This document shows, one piece after another, positions 35,713 to 45,271 of a DNA stretch of 64,000 nt; position 1 is the first letter of the stretch, and every line of letters starts with the position of its first letter. The stretch is taken from assembly GCA_021816925.1 (NCBI GenBank), contig JAKAWQ010000013.1, positions 1-64,000 on the forward strand, given 5' to 3'. A model generated the notes under the pieces. The model saw nothing but the letters and a program-made list of their open reading frames with translations, was not told where the DNA came from and made no database searches. The translations under genes were made by a program, and so were the position numbers. Origin of the DNA: Pseudomonadota bacterium. Lineage in GTDB: Bacteria > Pseudomonadota > Alphaproteobacteria > Acetobacterales > Acetobacteraceae.

Positions 35713-36387
35713 ATGCGCATCGAGCCGGCCTTCCTGTTCGATCTCGACGGCACGCTGGTGGACAGCGTCTACCAGCACGTGCTGGCGTGGAAGCAGGCGC
35801 TCGACGCCGAGGGGATCGAGCTCGCGGTCTGGCGCATCCATCGCAAGATCGGCATGAGCGGAGGGCTCTTCACCAACCAGCTTCTGCGGGAGACGGGCCT
35901 TGAGATCAGCCCGGAGCGGGTCGACCGGCTGCGCCGGCACCACGCCTGCGCCTACCGCCAGCAGGCCGGGGCGATCCGGCCGCTGCCCGGGGCGAGGGAG
36001 CTGCTGGCGTGGTTGACTGCGGCGGGCATTCCCTGGGCGATCGCCACCAGCGGACGCATGGAGACGGCGGCGGTGAACCTCGCCGCGCTCTCGGTCGACC
36101 CCGCGGTGACGCCGGTGGTCACGCGCGAGGAGGTGAAATATGCCAAGCCCGATCCCGATCTCTTTCTCGCCGCTGCCGAGCGGCTCTCCCGGCCGATCGA
36201 ACACGCCGTGGTCATCGGCGACAGCATCTGGGACATGCTCGCCGCGGTCCGCTGCCGGGCGCTTGGTGTCGGGCTGATGTGCGGCGGCTACGGCGCGGAG
36301 GAACTGCAGAAGGCGGGAGCGTTCCGCGTCTACGAAGACCCGGCCGACATGCTGGAGCACATCGACGAGGTCGGCGGGCGGCGCTGA
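35713..36387 (+). CDS. HAD-superfamily hydrolase (phosphoglycolate-phosphatase-like)
   Basis: A 224-aa HAD hydrolase, subfamily IA. Motif I FLFDLDGTLVDSVYQHVLAW, motif II WAIATSGRMETA, motif III EEVKYAKPDPDLFLAAAERL, motif IV VVIGDSIWDMLAA. Cap-1 helices after motif I. It would hydrolyse a small phosphorylated metabolite; the substrate is unknown. Start: ATG at 35713 puts motif I near the N-terminus; an upstream ATG at 35662 with a GGAG site would add 17 residues. Next to glycan-related genes but with no clear partner. Confidence 0.85.
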   Translation: MRIEPAFLFDLDGTLVDSVYQHVLAWKQALDAEGIELAVWRIHRKIGMSGGLFTNQLLRETGLEISPERVDRLRRHHACAYRQQAGAIRPLPGARELLAWLTAAGIPWAIATSGRMETAAVNLAALSVDPAVTPVVTREEVKYAKPDPDLFLAAAERLSRPIEHAVVIGDSIWDMLAAVRCRALGVGLMCGGYGAEELQKAGAFRVYEDPADMLEHIDEVGGRR

Positions 36388-36411
36388 CTTTCCCGGCGCG
36401 ATGAATCGGGG

Positions 36412-38055
36412 ATGAATTCCGAACGGATCCTCCCCGCGCCGCCGCCGCTGCGGGCCGGCGGGCCGGCACCGGCAACGGGTTCGCGGCTCGTGCTTTACGC
36501 TCTCGTCATGGCCGCGACGGTCTCACCACTGCTTTGGGTTCGGGTGCCGCCGCTGGTCGACTATCCCAACCATCTTGCCCGGATGTGGATCCTGGCCCGG
36601 AACGGAAGCAACCCGGCGCTCGCCGCAAACTACCAGGTCCATTGGCGGATCCTGCCCGACCTGGCGATGGATCTGATCGTTCCGCCGATCTCGAAGATCC
36701 TGTCGATCGGGGCGGCCGGGCGCGTTTTCATCGCGCTCACGATGGTCATGCTGATCGGCGGGACGGCAACTCTCCACCGTGTGCTCCATGGACGATGGGG
36801 CGTCGCGCCGCTTTGGTCGGCGCTCTTCGTCTATAACGCGGTGCTGTTCTGGGGCTTTCTCAATTGCCTCTTCGGGATCGGTGCCGCCCTCTTTGCATTG
36901 AGCGGCTGGATGGCGACGCGGGAGTGGCGCCCGGGCCGGCGAATCCTCGTGTTCTCGGTGGTCGCCAGCCTGCTCTTTCTCCTTCATCTGTTCGCCTTCG
37001 GGTTCTACGGGCTGGCGGTTGGGCTCCATGAGCTCGACGGCCGGATCAGGCAGCGGCGAATTTCGCTCACGAGCGCTTTGTCCCTGGTGGCTGCCGGGTT
37101 GCAGTTCGCGCCGGGTTTCCTGCTCTGGTATCTGAGCCTCAAGCATGGCGGGCCGACCCTGACGCTCTACGGCGATTTCGCCGACAAGCTTTACGCGCTG
37201 ATATCGCCGTTCACGTTCGGCACCGCCCCGGTGCCGCTCGACGAGGTCACGGGATTTCTGGCAATTGCCTTCCTTGCGTGGGGCATCCTCACGCGCTTTC
37301 TCACGTTCGCACCCGAATTCCGCCGACCGCTTGCGGTGATGGCGCTGGTGGCGGCGGCGATGCCCAATGTGCTGAGCGGGAGCTGGTCGGCGGATCTGAG
37401 GCTGCCCGTCGCTCTCACGTTTCTGTTGATCGCCGCGACCGAGGTGAGAATTCCGACACGGAGGATGACCGCGGCGGTGGCGGCGCTCGCGTTTTGCGTG
37501 CTCGGTGCACGCATCTGGGCGGTGACGCAGAGCTGGCGCGACTATGGCCGCCAGTTCGACGAATTCAGAGCCGCCTCCCGGGTGATTGCCGTGGGATCGC
37601 GCCTGCTGGTCGTCGAGGGGCCTATCCCGAGAGGCCAATCGCGGCTGCCGGGCGTGCCGGGCTTTTTCGCCCGGCGGCAGAGCGTGGCGTACATTCATAT
37701 GGCTGAGCTATCGGTCATCGATCGCTCGGCCTTTGTCCCTTACCTATTCACCGGGTGGACGACGATCGAGGTGGCGGCGCGCAACCGGGGAATCGCCCAG
37801 TGGGAGGGTGTGCCGGTGACGCCCGGAGAGCTCGGCGAAAGCGCCGGCCCCGGGCAACGCAAAGAGCTCGATGCGCGCCGCACCGTGTATGGAGAGAGGC
37901 TCTATTGGCGTGACTGGCCGGACGAGTTCGATTTCGTGCTCTGGATCGATTTCGGCTCCCGGCCGAAAGACGTGCCGCCCCAACTGCGTTTGGTGGCGCG
38001 GGGCAGCTTCTTTCAGATCTTCCGGGTGGTGCGGCCGGCGATGCGCGTGCGGTAG
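36412..38055 (+). CDS. GT-C-like integral membrane protein
   Basis: A 547-aa membrane protein with about ten hydrophobic segments and a C-terminal soluble part from about residue 395. The first loop contains VDYPNHLARMWILARNGSNP, an acidic periplasmic loop as in GT-C glycosyltransferases, where an Asp activates the lipid-phosphate sugar donor. No closer family recognised. It follows the HAD gene by 24 nt. Likely transfers sugar to a lipid or glycan in the periplasm, by analogy only. Confidence 0.6.
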   Translation: MNSERILPAPPPLRAGGPAPATGSRLVLYALVMAATVSPLLWVRVPPLVDYPNHLARMWILARNGSNPALAANYQVHWRILPDLAMDLIVPPISKILSIGAAGRVFIALTMVMLIGGTATLHRVLHGRWGVAPLWSALFVYNAVLFWGFLNCLFGIGAALFALSGWMATREWRPGRRILVFSVVASLLFLLHLFAFGFYGLAVGLHELDGRIRQRRISLTSALSLVAAGLQFAPGFLLWYLSLKHGGPTLTLYGDFADKLYALISPFTFGTAPVPLDEVTGFLAIAFLAWGILTRFLTFAPEFRRPLAVMALVAAAMPNVLSGSWSADLRLPVALTFLLIAATEVRIPTRRMTAAVAALAFCVLGARIWAVTQSWRDYGRQFDEFRAASRVIAVGSRLLVVEGPIPRGQSRLPGVPGFFARRQSVAYIHMAELSVIDRSAFVPYLFTGWTTIEVAARNRGIAQWEGVPVTPGELGESAGPGQRKELDARRTVYGERLYWRDWPDEFDFVLWIDFGSRPKDVPPQLRLVARGSFFQIFRVVRPAMRVR

Positions 38056-38129
38056 GGCGCGCGGGGCGCGGCGGAGTGTCGCAAGGGCTTGCGACCGCGT
38101 TCGTTGTAACATTCGTCCGGCCTGGTCTT

Positions 38130-38325
38130 CGTCGGTTCCGGTCCGTGGCCGTCTCGGCCCCGTTGACACGACGTTCGCCGCGCACCGGCTCGCCGGCCGC
38201 GTCCAGCCGCTTGATCACATCATAGCCGTAGAGCAGCGCCCGCCACCCGCCTTCCCGGGTTCCGCCCGGCCGCGCAGGCCGCGGCGGGTCTTGTCAGCCA
38301 GATCCTTGAGGAACAGGGCATTCAT
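38130..38325 (-). pseudogene. Serine recombinase (resolvase/invertase) fragment
   Basis: Stump of a large serine recombinase on the minus strand. From 38325: MNALFLKDLADKTRRGLRGR with the typical A-x-P-G-K-A-G-G linker; after a frameshift near 38240 the recombinase continues YGYDVIKRLDAAGEPVRGER and then decays. Both halves match the conserved region after the catalytic domain (ALFLxDLADKTRRGLEG...GYDVV). The catalytic N-terminus and the DNA-binding C-terminus are missing. The break with the transporter fragment on the other strand is exactly at 38325/38326. Confidence 0.65.
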
Positions 38326-38375
38326 ACGGAATCCGGCTGGTCGCCCTGCTTACGGATGTCAGCGCCTGGTGGCAC

Positions 38376-39362
38376 ATGATTGGGGTGGCGGTAATCGCTC
38401 TCGTCCTTATTTTCGTTCCCGCCCATCACCAGAGCGCCGGGTTCGTTTTCACCGGCACCTACAACAGCACCGGCTTTGGCTTCTTGCCGTATGTCCTGCT
38501 CATCGGCCTCTTGATGGCCCAATACACTTATACCGGCTACGACGCCTCGGCCCATATGAGCGAGGAGACTCATCGGGCCCAGGTTTCCGCCCCCCGCGGG
38601 ATGGTGTGGTCGATCATCATCTCGGTCATCGCCGGCTGGGTGCTGCTGCTCGCCGTTACTTTCGCGATCCAGAACTACAAGGCCGAACTGAATTCGGCCA
38701 CCGGCGTGCCTCCCTTCCAGATTTTTATCGACTCGGTGGGGGCGAAACTTGCGACGTTGCTGGAAGTCGTTGTGATTGGCGCCCAGTTCTGGTGCGGCAT
38801 GTGTTCGGTCACCGCCAACTCGCGGATGATCTACGCCTTCTCCCGCGACGGCGCCGTGCCGGGATCGAATTTCTGGCACCGGATCAGCCCGCGCACCCGC
38901 ACGCCCACCCACTCGGTTTGGCTCGCCGCCGCCGCCGCTTTCGTCCTCGGCCTGCCCTATCTCTGGAGCCCGACCGCTTACTTCGCCGTCACCTCGATCG
39001 CGGTGATCGGCCTCTACATTGCCTACGTCGCCCCGATCTATCTTCGCATTCGCCAGGGACCGGCTTTCCAGCCCGGCCCTTGGCATCTCGGCCGTTGGGG
39101 GCGGCCGATCGGGATTATCGCGGTGATCTGGGTGCTCATTATCACGATCCTCTTCATCCTGCCGGAGGTGTCTCCGGTGACCGCGACGACGTTCAACTAC
39201 GCGCCGCTCGCGGTCGGTGTCGTCCTGCTCTATGCGTGGGGATACTGGATGGTCTCGGCGCGGAAATGGTTCAAGGGACCGAAGGTCCAGGGCTCCGAGG
39301 AGGAATTGCTGGCGATCGAGCGCGAGCTCGATCGTGCCGCCGGCGCCGCCGAAGCCGCCTGA
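38376..39362 (+). CDS. APC-family amino-acid permease, 5'-truncated
   Basis: Carboxy-terminal two-thirds of an amino-acid/polyamine (APC) permease: 328 aa from the first ATG, whereas intact relatives are about 500 aa with 12 helices. Seen: YVLLIGLLMAQYTYTGYDAS, AHMSEETHRAQVSAPRG, which is the conserved EET region, ANSRMIYAFSRDGAVPGSNF and FNYAPLAVGVVLLYAWGYW. Homology continues in frame upstream to about 38326 (YGIRLVALLTDVSAWWH), then stops abruptly at the recombinase stump. The N-terminal helices are lost, so probably not functional; treat as a pseudogene even though the frame is open. Confidence 0.7.
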   Translation: MIGVAVIALVLIFVPAHHQSAGFVFTGTYNSTGFGFLPYVLLIGLLMAQYTYTGYDASAHMSEETHRAQVSAPRGMVWSIIISVIAGWVLLLAVTFAIQNYKAELNSATGVPPFQIFIDSVGAKLATLLEVVVIGAQFWCGMCSVTANSRMIYAFSRDGAVPGSNFWHRISPRTRTPTHSVWLAAAAAFVLGLPYLWSPTAYFAVTSIAVIGLYIAYVAPIYLRIRQGPAFQPGPWHLGRWGRPIGIIAVIWVLIITILFILPEVSPVTATTFNYAPLAVGVVLLYAWGYWMVSARKWFKGPKVQGSEEELLAIERELDRAAGAAEAA

Positions 39363-39460
39363 GGGAGGCGTTGCCGGCGATCTCCGGACTGCAAGGTGTG
39401 ATTGAAGCCCGGAATGAAAATGCTGCCGGCTGCGACCGCACCCGGTTTGACGAAAGCCGG

Positions 39461-39600
39461 GTGCCCCGATTCCGAATTTGGGGATCACACGATGAGCCGC
39501 GGAATCGAGACACCAGCTCTTCAGTTCGAGTGGCCTCTTGATCTCCTGCGCTCGCTGCAAGTGGCAGCGAACTTCGGGGGCGGGATAGCAGGACGCTCCG
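39461..39600 (+). repeat. Second solo IS end with 14-bp inverted repeat
   Basis: GTGCCCCGATTCCG (39461-39474) and CGGAATCGAGACAC (39500-39513) form an imperfect 12/14 inverted repeat, followed by about 85 bp alignable to the copy at 11370-11457 in opposite orientation (AGTGGCCT, TTGATCTCC, CAGCGAACTTCGGGGGCGGG). Older or more diverged than the 11.4-kb copy. Confidence 0.55.
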
Positions 39601-39736
39601 GGTACGGCGGAGTGCCGCGAGGCCGCGCAAATCGCCATGGCGGCGGCCGGGACGCGGCGGCGCCCGGACCAATACCGAGCGGCGATGAGGCTCGCCCATG
39701 TTTTCGCGGGCCAACGTGGCGGAGGACGGCCGGGCT

Positions 39737-39758
39737 CCCATTGCGCTCGCGCAATGGG
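39737..39758. repeat. Perfect 22-bp palindrome
   Basis: CCCATTGCGC-TC-GCGCAATGGG: 10-bp arms and a 2-bp loop in non-coding DNA. Candidate REP-type element or decayed IS tip. Confidence 0.6.
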
Positions 39759-39801
39759 GACCCGGCGCGGCTGGCGGCGGGGGAGGCGGCGGGTAGCATG
39801 G

Positions 39802-39831
39802 ATTGCTGCGGCGGCGTTGCCGCCTCGCAAT
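39802..39831. repeat. REP-like palindrome
   Basis: ATTGC-TGC-GGCGGC-GTT-GCCGCC-TC-GCAAT: two-step stem with bulges, separate from the 39737 palindrome but sharing the ATTGC/GCAAT ends. Typical of dispersed intergenic palindromes of GC-rich proteobacteria. Confidence 0.5.
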
Positions 39832-39959
39832 GGCGGGGCTCGGGGGTGGGCGCGACGCACGATGACGGGAGATGAGGGAGATCGCCGCGAGGGTGAAGGG
39901 TCGATCTCATCGACGGCTGGTATAAGTTTATGGGACCTGGTTCATCCTTGAACCTGCCG

Positions 39960-40180
39960 CGCGGACGGTCACAGCCGCGAAGCGAAGACCCGTTTCTTCC
40001 GCCTCGTCGAGGAGGCGGCCAAGGGCGAGGCGGGCGCTCGTCAAGGTTACGGCACTCGAGACGCCGATTGGCGGGCAGGTCCGGCGGCCTGGCTTCATGG
40101 CCGGCGAGATCGTGGTGCCGGACGATTTTGACGAGATGGGCAACGCCGAGATCGAGCGGCTCTTCGGCGAGGACGCGGGT
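39960..40180 (+). pseudogene. VapB/Phd-type antitoxin remnant
   Basis: Degraded antitoxin. One frame gives SREAKTRFFRLVEEAAKGE, the Phd/YefM N-terminal pattern; another gives RRPGFMAGEIVVPDDFDEMG and then NAEIERLFGED, the typical VapB/Phd C-terminus that binds a PIN toxin. At least one frameshift and a deletion separate them. It directly precedes the toxin remnant at 40179. Confidence 0.6.
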
Positions 40181-40470
40181 GAAGCTTCTGCTCGACACGC
40201 AGGTCCTGCTGTGGGCTGCGGGAGCCCCCGAGCGGCTGTCGGCGGCGGCACGTGGCCTCATGGAGGATCCCGGGCAACGAGCTCTTGTTCAGTGCCGCGA
40301 GCCTCTGGGAGGTGGCGGTCAAGCGGGCGCCCGGCCGGCCCGATTTTCGCGCCGAGCCCAGGCTGTTGCGGCGCGGGCTCCTCGACGAGGGTATGCCGGT
40401 CTCGGGGTTACGATCGCGCTTGACCTTCTGCCGCCGATGCGATCGCCGAACACCTTTCACCGGGCGTTTC
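40179..40470 (+). pseudogene. VapC-type PIN toxin remnant
   Basis: Starts at a GTG (40179) overlapping the antitoxin remnant: VKLLLDTQVLLWAAGAPERL, SAAARGLMEDPG, containing the PIN Asp in LLDTQ. A frameshift near 40275 then gives NELLFSAASLWEVAVKRAPG with the second conserved Glu, RPDFRAEPRLLRRGLLDEG, and a further shift follows (IALDLLPPMR). The C-terminal catalytic part is gone. A similar C-terminal PIN fragment lies at 55650-55808. Confidence 0.65.
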
Positions 40471-40507
40471 CCCGGCCGTCCGGCCGACGTTTCCGCGCTG
40501 GCCGCTC

Positions 40508-42763
40508 TCAGGACTTCACGCCGATCAGCAGATGGCTCGGCCTGACCCAGAAGAGATCCGAGAGCGAGGCCCGCCATGACGGGAGATTTTCGGAAACGGC
40601 GCCGACGACGCCCCGTACCGCGGCGGAGCCCTGAAGCACGCGAGGGTCCGGGCAGAAGTCGTGCCACATGATGAGGCCTCCGGAGCGCAAGAGCGGGAGC
40701 GCCTTGGCGGTGTCGCTTGCGACGACGCCGGCTTGGTGCCCCCCATCGATCAGGATCGTGTCGAAGAAGCCGGGCGCGAACTCTCCGGCGGCGAAATCGC
40801 GGCTGTCGCAGAGGATCTGCGTGACGCGCTCCGCGAAGCCGGCTGCGCGGTAACGCCACCCGATGCGAGACCCTGCATCGGTGGGACCGGCGGCATCCGG
40901 CTCGGGGATCGACGGCGCCTCGTGACGGCCGGTGGCTTGCCGGGTTTGTGCCTCGGGCGGCCTGCCAGGATAGAGCGGGGCGCCATGGGCGTCGCGCTCG
41001 CCCTCCGGGAGATTGATGGTCCAGATCCGCGCGGCGCACGACCCGGCGCAGAGGACGGCGCCGAACCCTTCCCAGGTGCCGAACTCGAGATGGCGGGCCG
41101 GCCGGAAATTCCGATAGAGGTACCGGAAGATCGCCGATTCGTCGGTCTCGGTGACGAACTCCTCCAGGCCGTAACGATAAACCCGCTTTTCCGGCACGAA
41201 GGGCCGCCGGAAGCCGAGGGCCTGGCCCAGCTCCTCCACCGGCACGATCCGGATCGGCCGGTTTCCGCCGGGTGCCGCGCGCCCCGCCGCCCCGGCGGCG
41301 GCCGGATCGGGCGGCAGGTCGAACCAGCGCGTTTCGTGATCAAGCAAGGGGGAGAGGCTCGGTGCCGCCGGCACCGCGACCGAGGCTTGAATGGAAAGCA
41401 CGCGAGCCGTCGCCGGCGCGCCTGCCTCGCTCACGTTCCGGATCATGAGGCACGCGACATCGCTGCTTTCGGGCGCCAGGATCTCCGCCGTCCGGCAGGC
41501 GGGAGCCGCGGCCAGGCGAACCTCCTTGCCGACATAGGCACGATAATCGGATGCGAGGCATCCCAGCCCGACCGCGCCGCTCATCACCTCGACGCGGACC
41601 CGGATCAGGACCTGGCCGGCCGGCTCGGTCTCCGCCTTGCGCGGCCAGCCGGCCGCGAAGGACCAGCGCGGGCCCGGCGCCGAGATCGTCCAAACGGCTT
41701 CGTTCCGTTCTATTACCGCTTCGTTGTGCCTGACGGGCTCGTCAGCGAAATAATTGCGGAGGGTTTCGCCCGGGACGAATGCGCGCGGCAGCATGACCGG
41801 CCGGCGATCGAAGGCCAGGGCCAGCGTATCGCCGGCTCCCGGGCCCCCTTCCGGGCCTCGCTTCAGCAAAAAGTTCTCGTCGTCCAGCACGAGCGCCTGC
41901 GTGTAGCCCTGCCCGAGCAGCCACAACATCGCTTCACCAGCGGACTGGCCGCGCGTTGCCAGCGCGTGGTTGAGCTCGACCACGACCCAGGGATCGAACC
42001 GTTCCAGCGTGCGCGCGCTGCCCTTGAGCACGTCAAGATCGAAGCCGTCAACGTCGATCTTGATGCAGTCAAGGCGGTCGACGCCTGCGCGGGCGACGAA
42101 GTCGTCCAATGTGACGAAGTCATATGATCTTGTCTCGGGCGCCTGGCCCCAAATCCGGTAGATCGGCTCTTCGAACGCGCCGGTGCGCGCTCCCACGGCG
42201 AGCGGATGGACCGAGACGTTGCGAGCCTGGTGAAAATCGAGATTGCGCCGCAACAGGCTCGCCGTCTCCGTCGGCTCGAATGCGTGGATGTGCCCTCGAG
42301 GCGCCAATCGGGAAAGGAGGATGGCGTAGATGCCGACGTTCGCACCGACGTCGAACACGACCCAGTCCGGACGGGCGTTCTCCGCGAACCATCTCTTGGT
42401 CTGAAGCTTGCACTCCGGATAGTAGCCCGCGAACTCCTCGTAGGAGGCGGCAAGCTCGATCGGTGCCGCAGCGGGAACGAGCGAGACCGCGCGCGGGTGC
42501 GTAGCCGGGCTCGAGTTCACGGGCCGGCTCGCAGGTGGCCACGGCGCGCGAGCCCTTGGTCCGGACCTGGTGCACGTTGCCAGCGCCCGGGAGGGCCGGT
42601 TTCGATGGTGCGCGCGCCGCTGCGGCTTAGCGGTGGCGAGACACGTTGCGCCCTTCGGCGGTTTTCGGTCGTGCGGGGCGGCACCCGGGGCGGCGGCGTG
42701 GTCAATCGGAACGTGGCTCCCTGGCTCGGTCAGCGCGGCTCTGCTCTGATCAGCGTGTGCCAT
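40508..42763 (-). CDS. FkbM-family methyltransferase fused to a second SAM methyltransferase
   Basis: A 751-aa fusion, far longer than ordinary FkbM proteins (about 250 aa). Residues 1-105 are Ala/Pro/Arg-rich and without motif; the true start may be later. Residues about 118-295: FkbM domain ([54 protein letters not shown]). Residues about 330-470: a beta-rich region, perhaps carbohydrate binding. Residues about 550-751: a class I methyltransferase domain ([45 protein letters not shown]). Two methylation reactions, or a catalytic plus a structural domain, on a surface glycan are likely. It overlaps the upstream methyltransferase gene by 34 bp, so it ends the minus-strand operon. Confidence 0.7.
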   Translation of the reverse strand: MAHADQSRAALTEPGSHVPIDHAAAPGAAPHDRKPPKGATCLATAKPQRRAHHRNRPSRALATCTRSGPRARAPWPPASRPVNSSPATHPRAVSLVPAAAPIELAASYEEFAGYYPECKLQTKRWFAENARPDWVVFDVGANVGIYAILLSRLAPRGHIHAFEPTETASLLRRNLDFHQARNVSVHPLAVGARTGAFEEPIYRIWGQAPETRSYDFVTLDDFVARAGVDRLDCIKIDVDGFDLDVLKGSARTLERFDPWVVVELNHALATRGQSAGEAMLWLLGQGYTQALVLDDENFLLKRGPEGGPGAGDTLALAFDRRPVMLPRAFVPGETLRNYFADEPVRHNEAVIERNEAVWTISAPGPRWSFAAGWPRKAETEPAGQVLIRVRVEVMSGAVGLGCLASDYRAYVGKEVRLAAAPACRTAEILAPESSDVACLMIRNVSEAGAPATARVLSIQASVAVPAAPSLSPLLDHETRWFDLPPDPAAAGAAGRAAPGGNRPIRIVPVEELGQALGFRRPFVPEKRVYRYGLEEFVTETDESAIFRYLYRNFRPARHLEFGTWEGFGAVLCAGSCAARIWTINLPEGERDAHGAPLYPGRPPEAQTRQATGRHEAPSIPEPDAAGPTDAGSRIGWRYRAAGFAERVTQILCDSRDFAAGEFAPGFFDTILIDGGHQAGVVASDTAKALPLLRSGGLIMWHDFCPDPRVLQGSAAVRGVVGAVSENLPSWRASLSDLFWVRPSHLLIGVKS

Positions 42764-43515
42764 CCGAAGCGACGTTCAAGGGCGCGGAACATCCTCTCCG
42801 GCATGGCAGCGAACCAGGGCTGAAGCTCGTACTCGTAGCGGACGTATTTCTCGACCACGTACGGAAAGATATGGTCCTGCGCGATGGAGACGACCTCGAA
42901 GCCTGCGGTAGCCAGCATTTCCCGCATCTCACGGCGCGTCACTGTGAAGGCGATCGGGCAGCCGGACTGCGCTTCCGGCTGGTCGATACCGGCCTCGATC
43001 ATGGCGTCCTTCCACGAGTTCTTCGCATACAGCATCAGGCGGAACTCACCGTCCGGACGCACGACGCGGCGGGCTTCTGCCAGTACGGCCTCGGGACGAG
43101 GCGTGTGGTGGATGACGCCGAACGAATAGACAAGGTCGAAGGCCGCGGGTTCGACGAGGGAGGAAAGTTCTTCCGCGTTTCCCTCGATGAGCCGCCCGCG
43201 AAGGCCGAAAACCTCGAACCGGCGGCACGCAAGGGCGAGGCTTGCCTTGGAGAGCTCAACGCCCGTGTAATCGGCTCCGGCACGCGCGAAATTGACCGCA
43301 TCGGTGCCGATTCCGCAGCCGATCTCCAGTACCCGCTTGCCTTTCCAACGCCCAAACTCGGCAAACGCGGGGATATGCGGCTCGACGAAATACTTCCGCT
43401 GCTCGACCTCGTCGAAGTAGCGGCGCGAGCCCACCTCGCTCGGGGAGTGGCGGACGTTGCACGGGCGGCGGTTCCAGTACTCCGCCACCGTCTCGATGGA
43501 GGCCGGCTGCGTCAT
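42730..43515 (-). CDS. Class I SAM-dependent methyltransferase
   Basis: A 261-aa methyltransferase of the UbiE/Methyltransf_11 type from the ATG at 43515 ([20 protein letters not shown]). SAM motif [21 protein letters not shown], acidic [14 protein letters not shown], motif around [20 protein letters not shown] and [19 protein letters not shown]. The N-terminal [16 protein letters not shown] and [10 protein letters not shown] blocks are typical of a sub-group of polysaccharide-associated methyltransferases. Its start overlaps the stop of the truncated paralogue at 43512 (ATGA). Substrate: presumably a sugar hydroxyl or lipid-linked glycan. Confidence 0.8.
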   Translation of the reverse strand: MTQPASIETVAEYWNRRPCNVRHSPSEVGSRRYFDEVEQRKYFVEPHIPAFAEFGRWKGKRVLEIGCGIGTDAVNFARAGADYTGVELSKASLALACRRFEVFGLRGRLIEGNAEELSSLVEPAAFDLVYSFGVIHHTPRPEAVLAEARRVVRPDGEFRLMLYAKNSWKDAMIEAGIDQPEAQSGCPIAFTVTRREMREMLATAGFEVVSIAQDHIFPYVVEKYVRYEYELQPWFAAMPERMFRALERRFGWHTLIRAEPR

Positions 43516-43859
43516 CGCTGCCCTATGCGGAGCGGCACCTCGTGGCCGGCCCACTCTCCTTCATGGCGCAGGGTTTTGGCATAGCCCCTGGGAACGCGAC
43601 GCTGTGCCCCTTTGGGCGGTCCTTGCCGGCCTCGACCGTCGCGCTCTTCAAAAGGTTCCTGGCGCCCAGCGTCGAGCAGGGCTTGGTTTCCCATCAAGGC
43701 GCTGGGCGCCTCGACAAAGCGGCTCATCCGTTTGGAGCCGTCGAAATAGTGGCGCGGGCTGACGTCGCTCGCCGAGCGGCGGAGATTACGCTGGTGCCGG
43801 TCCGACCGCTCCGCAACGGCCTCGATTGACGAAGGCTCGGCAGGGAGCGCTATGCTCAT
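43512..43859 (-). CDS. Truncated paralogue of the adjacent methyltransferase, 115 aa
   Basis: A 115-residue frame. Its first 55 residues ([40 protein letters not shown]) line up with the N-terminus of the neighbouring methyltransferase ([32 protein letters not shown]), but no SAM motif follows; the tail is charged and low-complexity. Both ends keep four-base overlaps with neighbouring genes (ATGA at 43856-43859 and 43512-43515), so the frame is preserved by translation coupling. Either a decaying duplicate held open as a coupling bridge, or a small protein with a new role. Confidence 0.5.
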   Translation of the reverse strand: MSIALPAEPSSIEAVAERSDRHQRNLRRSASDVSPRHYFDGSKRMSRFVEAPSALMGNQALLDAGRQEPFEERDGRGRQGPPKGAQRRVPRGYAKTLRHEGEWAGHEVPLRIGQR

Positions 43860-45271
43860 CGTGGCAGCGCGCGCAGGCGTGCGGGCTCAACAGAATTCTG
43901 GCGTATGGCGGATTGGGGCTCCGGCATCGCCGGGCCGCGGCCGATCTCGATCACGTCGGCCACGGCGGCGACGCCCGGATCGAGGATCCGCCAGCAATCG
44001 ATCACTGTCTTCCGCTCGCTGCGCGAGGCGAAATGTTCCGCCCGCAGGGCCGCGTAGGCGGGCATGGGTGCGGCGATCACGACGACATCGGCGTGGGCGA
44101 CCGCCGAGGCGGGATCGCTGACGGCGACCACGCCCTCGCCGAGCGCGGCGGCGGTGTTCTCGAGCGCCAGCGGATCGCTCAGCAGCACGCGATAGCCGGC
44201 TTCGGTCAGCCGTTCGGCGATCATCACGCCCTGGCTCTGCTCGATCACCGGCGTGCCGGGCTTGTACGCCATCCCGAGGAGGGCGACGGAGGCGTCGGGG
44301 GGTTCGCGAAGCCGGCGGACCAGGGCCACCACGCGTTCCACCTGGCGGCGGTTCACCGCGTCGGTTGCGGCGGCGATCTCGGCGCCGGTGCCGAGCGAGC
44401 GGGCGAGCGCGGCCCAGGCCACGTTGTCGCGGGGGAAGCAGGGACCGCCATAGCCGAGAGCACCCTTGAGGTATTTCGGGCCGATCCGGCTATCCTTGCC
44501 GAGCGCGGCAGTGACCACCTCCACGTCCGCGCCGGGAAGCTTCTCGCAGAGTTCCGCCAGCATGTTGGCGTAGCTGATCCTGGTGGTGACGAAGGTGTTG
44601 ACGGAAATCTTGGCGATCTCGGCGTTCACCCAGTTCATCCGCTGCACCGGCTTCTCCGCGCCGAGCATCCCCCGATAGAGGCGCTCCAGCACGTCGCCGG
44701 CGCGGGGATCGCTCTCGCCGATGAGCACCATGTCGGGATGCAGCAGGTCGCGCACGACGCTGCCGAGCGCGATGAACTCCGGATTGTAGGTGAGCCCGAC
44801 GGTTTCGCCCACACGACGGCCGCTTGCTTCCTCGAGCGCGGCGCGGATCGGGCCGCCGGTCGAGCCCGGCATCACGGTGCTCGTGATGTTGACCACGTGG
44901 TAGCGTTCGGTTTCGCGAAGCGCGCGGCCGATCTCGTCCACCGCGTCCAGCACCCAGCGGTTCGTGAAAACGCCGTCCGGCCCTGAGGGGGTCGGCACGA
45001 TCACGAAGGAAACGTCCGTGCCGCGGATGGCCGTGCCGAAGTCGGTGGTGGCGGAAAGGCGCGGCCCGGCGCGCGCGATCGCTTCCTGCAAGCCGGGCTC
45101 GCGCACCGGCGCACGCCCGGCATTGATCGCGGCGACGAGCGCAGGATCGACATCGACGCCGATCACCCGGTGGCCGGTGCCGGCCAGGACCGCGGCGAGG
45201 GGGGAGCCGAGCTTGCCGAGCCCGATGACGGCGAGGTTCACGGTTCTTTCCGTGGGCTGCGCCGCGCTCAT
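43856..45271 (-). CDS. Nucleotide-sugar dehydrogenase (UDP-glucose/GDP-mannose dehydrogenase family)
   Basis: A 471-aa NAD-dependent dehydrogenase that oxidises a nucleotide sugar to its uronic acid. N-terminal Rossmann LAVIGLGKLGSPLAAVLA with the second Gly kept, STVMPGSTGGPIR, YNPEFIALGSVVRDLLHPDM, conserved Lys in NAEIAKISVNTFVTTRISYA, catalytic Cys in LGYGGPCFPRDNVAWA (Pro in place of the usual Ser before Cys), and LLGMAYKPGTPVIEQSQGV. The ATG at 45271 overlaps the epimerase stop (ATGA); the neighbouring GDP-mannose 3,5-epimerase homologue suggests a GDP-sugar substrate, by context only. Confidence 0.85.
   Translation of the reverse strand: MSAAQPTERTVNLAVIGLGKLGSPLAAVLAGTGHRVIGVDVDPALVAAINAGRAPVREPGLQEAIARAGPRLSATTDFGTAIRGTDVSFVIVPTPSGPDGVFTNRWVLDAVDEIGRALRETERYHVVNITSTVMPGSTGGPIRAALEEASGRRVGETVGLTYNPEFIALGSVVRDLLHPDMVLIGESDPRAGDVLERLYRGMLGAEKPVQRMNWVNAEIAKISVNTFVTTRISYANMLAELCEKLPGADVEVVTAALGKDSRIGPKYLKGALGYGGPCFPRDNVAWAALARSLGTGAEIAAATDAVNRRQVERVVALVRRLREPPDASVALLGMAYKPGTPVIEQSQGVMIAERLTEAGYRVLLSDPLALENTAAALGEGVVAVSDPASAVAHADVVVIAAPMPAYAALRAEHFASRSERKTVIDCWRILDPGVAAVADVIEIGRGPAMPEPQSAIRQNSVEPARLRALPR

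Noticed and set aside
39730-39760. Rho-independent terminator at the 22-bp palindrome
   Set aside because: Has no T-tract and no gene ends close by; reported as a repeat instead.
38322-39860. 512-aa open frame on the minus strand
   Set aside because: Antisense to the APC permease fragment and continuing over IS debris; no domain.
40661-42127. 488-aa open frame on the plus strand
   Set aside because: Antisense to the FkbM fusion; no motif.
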